This document shows positions 13,574 to 18,232 of a stretch of 18,232 bases of DNA, piece after piece. The DNA is from Flavobacteriales bacterium (GTDB lineage Bacteria; Bacteroidota; Bacteroidia; Flavobacteriales_D; Sanyastnellaceae). The stretch's first letter is position 1; the number at the start of each line of letters is the position of its first letter. The stretch covers positions 1 to 18,232 of the forward strand of contig DQRJ01000165.1 of assembly GCA_015663855.1 (NCBI GenBank). Reading direction: 5' to 3'. The notes beneath the pieces were generated by a model. That model ran no database searches. It saw only the letters and a program-made list of their open reading frames with translations, and was not told the origin of the DNA. Position numbers and translations under genes: made by a program.

Positions 13574-15369
13574 TGCTCAAAATTGATTCTATTATCGCAC
13601 AATCTGTAGCTGATGCGTGCAACGAACTTTACGGCTCTCGCCCAGAACTGAATAAAATCTCTGTTCAAAGCACACGCTCCGAATTCGAAGGAAACAGGAC
13701 TGTTGTAGTATTCCCTTTTACTCGACTAGCGGGTAAATCTCCAGAAGCTACTGGTGAACAAATCGGCACCTACCTCGTCGAAAACGACGATAATATTACA
13801 GACTTTCAAGTAGTAAAAGGTTTTCTTAACTTAAGTATTTCAGACAAATATTGGGCTGAAGCTCTTGGAGAAGCGGTTGCTGAGAAGGAATGTTTTGGGC
13901 TGCAAGCCTTGAAAAGCAAACCTCAGGTTATGGTGGAGTACAGCTCGCCTAACACGAATAAACCCATTCACCTTGGGCATATGCGGAATAATTTCCTAGG
14001 CTACAGTGTCTCTGAGATTCTCAAGGCTGCCGGTCATGATGTTGTTAAAGTCCAAATCATTAACGACCGAGGTATACATATCTGCAAGTCCATGATTGCT
14101 TGGAAGCTATTTGGAAATGGGGAAACTCCTACTTCCACTGGCGAAAAAGGCGATAAACTAGTAGGTCGATACTACGTAACTTTTGACAAGGAATTTAAAA
14201 AGGAAGTTGCAGATCTCATCGCTTCCGGCAAAGACGAGGAAACAGCTAAAACTGAAGCCCCTATCCTACTCGCAGCACGTGATTTACTGCACAAATGGGA
14301 AGCGGAAGACTCTGAGGTTCGCGAGCTTTGGTCTATGATGAATGGGTGGGTATACGACGGCTTCGACTACACCTACAAAGAGATGGGAGTCGATTTCGAC
14401 AAACTCTACTACGAGTCCGACACCTACCTAATCGGTAAAGCACAAGTCGAAAAAGGCCTTGCTTCTGGCGCTTTCACCCAACGGGACGACAGTTCTATTT
14501 GGGTTGATCTAACTGACGTAGGACTTGACGAAAAGCTCCTCCTTCGTAAAGACGGCACAGCCGTTTATATGACGCAAGATATCGGAACGGCAATTCTTCG
14601 CTTTGAAGACTACCCCTCCATCGACCGTCAAGTTTACACTGTCGGCAATGAACAGGAATACCATTTCAAAGTTCTATTTGAGATCCTAGCAAAGCTCGGC
14701 TACTCCCAAGCCTCTCGCTGCCACCATCTCTCATACGGCATGGTTGAGCTACCCGAGGGCAAGATGAAGTCTCGAGAAGGCACCGTAGTCGATGCTGACG
14801 ATATCCTTTTAGAAATGCGTACTTCAGCAGAAACTCTCGCTTCCGAAGCTGGCAAGCTCGAAAACATCCCTCCCTCAGAACGTGACGAACTTTATAAAAA
14901 AGTCGGTTACGGAGCCCTCAAGTACTTCCTCCTTAAAGTCGACCCGAAAAAATCGATGATGTTCGATCCCGCCGGCAGTATAGACTTTATCGGAAATACA
15001 GGCCCGTACATTCAATTCAATTACGTCCGCGCCCGTTCCGTACTTCGCAACGCCAGCATCGAAGACGTATCTACTCTCGCTCCCTCCTCTTCCGTTCATC
15101 TCGACGATACTGAGCGCGACCTTCTCATGACCGCCCTCTCCCTACCTACGGTAATCGAAGAGGCAGCCCGCACCTACGACCCCTCCCTCGTCGCGAACCT
15201 ATGCTACGACATTACCAAATCGTACAGCCGTTGGTATCAAGACCACCCCATTATAAAGGAAGAAGATTCTGACCTTCGAACTGCTCGCCTCGCACTCTGT
15301 GCGCTTTGCAGTCAATCAGTAAAAACAGGAATGGGACTTTTAGGCATCGACATGCCTGAGCGAATGTGA
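13573..15369 (+). CDS. argS: Arginyl-tRNA synthetase
   Basis: Class I synthetase charging tRNA-Arg with arginine. 598 residues, a normal length. The N-terminal tRNA D-loop-recognition domain covers about 1-115. The catalytic core has the HIGH motif as H-L-G-H (133-136) within SSPNTNKPIHLGH, and the KMSKS-equivalent loop as K-M-K-S-R (397-401) in EGKMKSREGT, as I recall for Bacteroidota ArgRS. VGNEQEYHFKVLFEIL and LLRKDGTAVYMTQDIG are further core motifs. The C-terminal helical DALR anticodon-binding domain (about 475-598) begins at NTGPYIQFNYVRARSVLR. The ATG at 13573 overlaps the ctlX stop by one base (TAATG). An earlier in-frame start at 13513 would overlap ctlX and is not needed. It ends the six-gene run; 45 bases separate it from the convergent DUF493 gene. 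Confidence 0.97.
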   Translation: MLKIDSIIAQSVADACNELYGSRPELNKISVQSTRSEFEGNRTVVVFPFTRLAGKSPEATGEQIGTYLVENDDNITDFQVVKGFLNLSISDKYWAEALGEAVAEKECFGLQALKSKPQVMVEYSSPNTNKPIHLGHMRNNFLGYSVSEILKAAGHDVVKVQIINDRGIHICKSMIAWKLFGNGETPTSTGEKGDKLVGRYYVTFDKEFKKEVADLIASGKDEETAKTEAPILLAARDLLHKWEAEDSEVRELWSMMNGWVYDGFDYTYKEMGVDFDKLYYESDTYLIGKAQVEKGLASGAFTQRDDSSIWVDLTDVGLDEKLLLRKDGTAVYMTQDIGTAILRFEDYPSIDRQVYTVGNEQEYHFKVLFEILAKLGYSQASRCHHLSYGMVELPEGKMKSREGTVVDADDILLEMRTSAETLASEAGKLENIPPSERDELYKKVGYGALKYFLLKVDPKKSMMFDPAGSIDFIGNTGPYIQFNYVRARSVLRNASIEDVSTLAPSSSVHLDDTERDLLMTALSLPTVIEEAARTYDPSLVANLCYDITKSYSRWYQDHPIIKEEDSDLRTARLALCALCSQSVKTGMGLLGIDMPERM

Positions 15370-15414
15370 GCCCCCACCTTATCTAAAAGCAGCGAGCTTA
15401 TCCCGTGAAGCAAT

Positions 15415-15705
15415 CTAAAGCGAAATAATCCCAGGTATTTTCGCGGCAGCCTCGTACTTCGAAAAGATTTCGTCCGCGTTCTCCACACGACACTTGATCG
15501 TAAACGATCTGTATTTACCTGTCTTAGAATCGCGGAAACTCAGCTTTGCCTTCACTCCGAAAATAGCTCGCAAAGTCGCCTCATTCTCATTCGCATTCGA
15601 CACCACAAACTTGAACATATACTCACAAGGCCAAGTGTGAGTTTCATTGAGCTGCTTCCGCATACGCTCTCTATCTATCATCGGAGTTTTTTCTTCCTCT
15701 TGCAT
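15415..15705 (-). CDS. DUF493 family protein (YbeD-like)
   Basis: A 96-residue cytoplasmic protein with the small alpha+beta (ferredoxin-like) DUF493 domain over about residues 12-96. Recognisable parts are NETHTWPCEYMFKFVV, the ATLRAIFG helix, KLSFRDSKTGKYRSFTIKC, and the C-terminal EIFSKYEAAAKIPGIISL. The E. coli relative YbeD is structurally known, but its physiological role is unsettled. The ATG at 15705 gives a complete domain. Four bases before it, on the minus strand, is TAAATTTG (15717-15710), an exact TAnnTTTG match, but no TTG lies at the right distance, so a promoter there (which would give an almost leaderless mRNA) is doubtful. A strong terminator upstream insulates it from the large repeat-protein gene. 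It faces argS. Confidence 0.88.
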   Translation of the reverse strand: MQEEEKTPMIDRERMRKQLNETHTWPCEYMFKFVVSNANENEATLRAIFGVKAKLSFRDSKTGKYRSFTIKCRVENADEIFSKYEAAAKIPGIISL

Positions 15706-15742
15706 TTTACAAATTTAGTTTATCAGGCCAAACTTTTAGCAT

Positions 15743-15774
15743 AAAAAAAAGGGCCGCCCGAAGGCAGCCCTTTT
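15743..15774 (-). terminator. Rho-independent terminator of the large repeat-protein gene
   Basis: On the minus strand the RNA reads AAAAGGGCUGCC, a UUCG loop, then GGCGGCCCUUUU continuing into further U residues, so the 12-base-pair stem has only one wobble pair. The U tract is 8 bases. It starts about 20 bases after the stop codon at 15794. On the plus strand the stem has one C-A mismatch, followed by only four T, so termination of plus-strand transcription is less likely. Confidence 0.9.
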
Positions 15775-15793
15775 CTAATATTAGTAGATTGTC

Positions 15794-18232
15794 TTATTGA
15801 CAAACGTTACCCCATAGTTGGAAGAAGTCAAGTAGGTCACTTACGTCAACCTCGTTGTCTCCGTTGAAGTCTCCAGGACAAGCGTCTGGGTACTGACAAC
15901 CACAATCCAAGTTCGCAGCAGCGTCGTAGTTAAGAGCTCCAGCATCCATACAACCGATGAATAAACAAGAACCATCATCTAGAGTAGCTCCAGCGTTGAA
16001 GTTTACAGCAGCTGCATCAGTACAACCGTCTGTTAGACATGCGAAGTCACATGAACCATCCTCAACGTTAGCTTCGAAATCGTAGTTACATGCATCGATG
16101 TAAGTACAACCTTGAATCTCTTCTTCATCACATATACCGTTTAAGTTCAAGTCATTAATACAAGTACCATCACAGTTATGGAAAGCCGCAGCGTACCAAC
16201 AAGAACCATCTTCGATAGTTGCTGTAGCGTCGTAGTTACAAGCAGCAGCGTCTGTACAACCAGCGCATGAGAGAGACTCACATGTACCATCGTCGTCAGT
16301 AGCAGCAGCGTCGTAGTTACAAGCAGCAGAATCTGTACAACCAGCTATCTCTAGCTCGTCACAAACTCCATCACCATCAGCATCGTTGAAACAAGCTCCA
16401 TCACAGTCATACACATATGCTGTAGCAGCTCCGTCACAACTTCCAGTGAAGTCGTGAACTCCAAGCCCAGTCCAATCATTGTTTGGAAGAACTATCCACT
16501 CAGAGTTTGCAGCATCTGTACCAGCAGAAGTCAACCAGTCTCCAGCGTTTCCGCTATTAACATCAGACTTACGGATTAGAGAGTGGTTTTGTGTTCCGTT
16601 ATTAACACCAGCCACAGCCCATCCAGAACCTGGATCACCGTTCCAATCTCCAATAGCATCAATCTGTACGAAAGAAGTTGTTGTTCCTAATACAAGGATG
16701 TATCCGTCATCACCGTTTGATAGGTAAGGATGGAAGTGATCAGCTTGAGCAGTAATGATAGGATCCGCATTTGCGTGAGCAATTACATAAACATCTCCAG
16801 CAGCAACAGTTGCTCCCGCAGGGAATGTGTTCCAGAACTCGTAAACACCAGGTGTTGTAGGAGCATTTGACACACTAGGATAAGCGTAAGCTGTCAGATC
16901 AATAGCTGCATCAGTAGGGTTGTAAATCTCTAGGAACTTGTTGCTTGCTGATCCTTCAGCATATCCGCTAAAGAACAGACCACAAGCAGGAGCTCCACCA
17001 GGAAGTTCAGTTAATTGTAGGTAAGTACAAGAACCATCTTCGTCAGTAGCAAGAGCATCGTAGTTACAAGCTGTAGCATCTGTACAACCTAGAACTTCGA
17101 ACATATCACAAACACCATCACCGTCAGTATCAACTAAACAGTTGCCTAAACAGTCGTAACCAGTAGCAGGTGGTGTTCCAGTACAATCACATGTACCAGG
17201 AGCAATTCCTGTTCCTCCACATACTCCACACTCGTCGAGTACGTTTCCGTTACAGTCACAGTCACCAGCAGGGATACCTGAACATCCACAGTCGTAGACA
17301 GCACCAGGTCCGTTACAAACTCCACACTCGTCTAGTGCACCTACACATGGATCAACATCGTCACAGATGAGGTCACCATCAGCGTCAGCTGTACATGGTC
17401 CTCCACATACACCTAAAGCGTCTAGTTGGTTTCCTAAACAGTCACAGTCACTTGCAGGGATACCAGTACCTCCACAAACTCCACACTCATCATTAACTGC
17501 ACATGAACCATCGTCATATGTAGCAAGAGCATCGTAGTTACAAGCTGTAGCGTCTGTACATCCACATCCTACAGTACCGAACGATAAGTTCAATAGTAGC
17601 TGTTGAGATGAATCTCCGTTAGGGAATATTTGAGTGTACAGTGAACCTGTGATGTTTCCATCAGTAGTTAACTGAGCAACAAGTACTCTGTTATCTGCTC
17701 CAGCGAAACCATTGCTCACATTGTTAAGTGCGAACCAGCTACCTCCGAAGAAGCTATTTAGCTCAAGATCACCACCAGCTTCGAAATCAGTAGTCCAAGT
17801 ATCTCCTGCAGCGACAGCTGTAGAGATAGAACCTTCTCCAGCAACTGGAGCTTGATCGATACCGATAGTCAACCAACTATCCTGTTCTAATTCAGGGAAT
17901 AGTGCGAAGAATAATGGATTAACCAAATCAGCAGTTAGACCACCCATAGCACTCTGGAAGAACGAAGTTGTCGTTCTTAAGAATGAAGGATTAGCAACAT
18001 CACCAGATATAGATGAAACGAAGTCTGTAGGACCAGGAGTAGTTACATACACACGGTATGTAGTTGTCACTCCGTCAGTAGAAACTTGCTCTAATTGTAA
18101 TCCAAACCCATTTGCACCTCCACCAGCATTATCACAAGAACAGTAGTCACATGAACCATCCTCTTGAGTTGCAGCAGCGTCGTAGTTACAAGCTAATGCA
18201 TCCATACAACCTAGGCATGAAGTGTAATCACA
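15794..18232 (-). CDS. Large secreted Cys/Asp-rich repeat protein with lamin-tail domain and dockerin-like C-terminus, partial
   Basis: The frame stays open to the right edge, so the N-terminus and signal peptide are missing; 812 residues are visible. Counting from the Met codon at 18205, the layout is: a GCMDALACNYD repeat; a beta-rich domain of unknown family (about 27-215); a Cys-rich stretch of DECGVCGGTG and DCDCxGN units with calcium-type DADGDxxCD motifs (215-380); a lamin-tail-like domain (about 402-588: SNKFLEIYNPTDAAIDLTAY, DGYILVLG, NHSLIRK); then more GCTDxxACNYD...DGSC repeats. The end is CPGDFNGDNEVDVSDLLDFF and QLWGNVCQ, an EF-hand/dockerin-like segment. Repeats of this kind are common in marine Bacteroidota surface proteins. 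A type A sorting domain like that at 4606-4850 is not seen, so the export route is uncertain. Function unknown; adhesion or matrix roles are only inferred. Confidence 0.88.
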   Translation of the reverse strand, partial: CDYTSCLGCMDALACNYDAAATQEDGSCDYCSCDNAGGGANGFGLQLEQVSTDGVTTTYRVYVTTPGPTDFVSSISGDVANPSFLRTTTSFFQSAMGGLTADLVNPLFFALFPELEQDSWLTIGIDQAPVAGEGSISTAVAAGDTWTTDFEAGGDLELNSFFGGSWFALNNVSNGFAGADNRVLVAQLTTDGNITGSLYTQIFPNGDSSQQLLLNLSFGTVGCGCTDATACNYDALATYDDGSCAVNDECGVCGGTGIPASDCDCLGNQLDALGVCGGPCTADADGDLICDDVDPCVGALDECGVCNGPGAVYDCGCSGIPAGDCDCNGNVLDECGVCGGTGIAPGTCDCTGTPPATGYDCLGNCLVDTDGDGVCDMFEVLGCTDATACNYDALATDEDGSCTYLQLTELPGGAPACGLFFSGYAEGSASNKFLEIYNPTDAAIDLTAYAYPSVSNAPTTPGVYEFWNTFPAGATVAAGDVYVIAHANADPIITAQADHFHPYLSNGDDGYILVLGTTTSFVQIDAIGDWNGDPGSGWAVAGVNNGTQNHSLIRKSDVNSGNAGDWLTSAGTDAANSEWIVLPNNDWTGLGVHDFTGSCDGAATAYVYDCDGACFNDADGDGVCDELEIAGCTDSAACNYDAAATDDDGTCESLSCAGCTDAAACNYDATATIEDGSCWYAAAFHNCDGTCINDLNLNGICDEEEIQGCTYIDACNYDFEANVEDGSCDFACLTDGCTDAAAVNFNAGATLDDGSCLFIGCMDAGALNYDAAANLDCGCQYPDACPGDFNGDNEVDVSDLLDFFQLWGNVCQ
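15896..18211 (-). repeat. Eight protein-coding GCTDxxACNYDxxAxxxDGSC repeats
   Basis: Inside the large gene I count eight copies of a roughly 20-residue unit, consensus G-C-T-D-x-x-A-C-N-Y-D-x-x-A-T-x-x-D-G-S-C. They are irregularly spaced: one at 18211-18149, two within the Cys-rich part (near 17575 and 17090), and five packed between about 16350 and 15896. Copies decay toward the C-terminus: the seventh has AVNFN and the eighth ends LDCGC. At DNA level the shared core appears on the plus strand as CGTAGTTACAAGC-like blocks, which could promote recombination between copies. Confidence 0.85.

Noticed and set aside
15370..15414. Terminator between convergent argS and the DUF493 gene
   Set aside because: Only a four-base AAGC/GCTT stem with no T run is visible.
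15710..15717. TAAATTTG as the DUF493 promoter
   Set aside because: It matches the -7 consensus exactly, but no TTG lies 17-23 bases upstream and it sits only four bases from the ATG; AT-rich DNA makes such matches common.
15896..18211. Regularly recurring DNA blocks that could be taken for CRISPR repeats
   Set aside because: The blocks are in frame, encode a known protein repeat, vary at wobble positions, have irregular spacing, and no cas genes are near.

Overview
The window looks like a chromosomal piece of a marine-type Bacteroidota genome (Flavobacteriales, Cryomorphaceae/Schleiferiaceae-like). The evidence is type IX secretion (T9SS) type A C-terminal sorting domains, a choice-of-anchor B (LVIVD-type) surface protein, a DUF1599/BT_3928-type DoxX pair next to folP and cdaA, a lipoprotein M49 peptidase, the CtlX pentein hydrolase, promoter-like TAnnTTTG elements rather than strong Shine-Dalgarno sites, and a Cys/Asp-rich repeat protein of the GCTDxxACNYD...DGSC kind. 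There are no RNA genes, no CRISPR array, no transposase and no phage genes.

Left part (1-3126): a divergent pair of small operons. On the minus strand are a DUF1599 protein and a DoxX-type membrane protein that runs off the left edge. On the plus strand are folP (dihydropteroate synthase) and cdaA (diadenylate cyclase). The 27 bases between the two start codons hold a perfect 17-base palindrome.

Middle part (3113-8183, all minus): a lipoprotein dipeptidyl-peptidase III, a complete T9SS-secreted choice-of-anchor B protein, and a broken second copy of that protein. The broken copy keeps its N-terminal 170-odd residues and a decayed C-terminal sorting domain with an internal stop. Its middle is replaced by an intact six-helix DUF998-like membrane protein gene whose ATG directly abuts the truncated gene's stop. 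This is the clearest rearrangement scar in the window.

Right-centre part (8259-15369, plus): six tightly packed genes with overlapping or nearly touching ends. They are an LptF/LptG-family LPS-export permease, a GT4-like glycosyltransferase, an unrecognised lipoprotein, an arginine-deiminase/DDAH-like pentein hydrolase, ctlX and argS. The last three junctions (14, 4 and 1 base overlaps) suggest translational coupling of two guanidine/citrulline-type hydrolases with arginyl-tRNA synthetase.

Right end (15415-18232, minus): a small DUF493 protein, a strong rho-independent terminator with a UUCG loop, and the C-terminal 812 residues of a very large secreted Cys-rich repeat protein. That protein carries an embedded lamin-tail domain and ends in a dockerin/EF-hand-like segment instead of a recognisable T9SS sorting domain. 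The gene continues past the right edge. No stretch over 300 bases lacks a gene.
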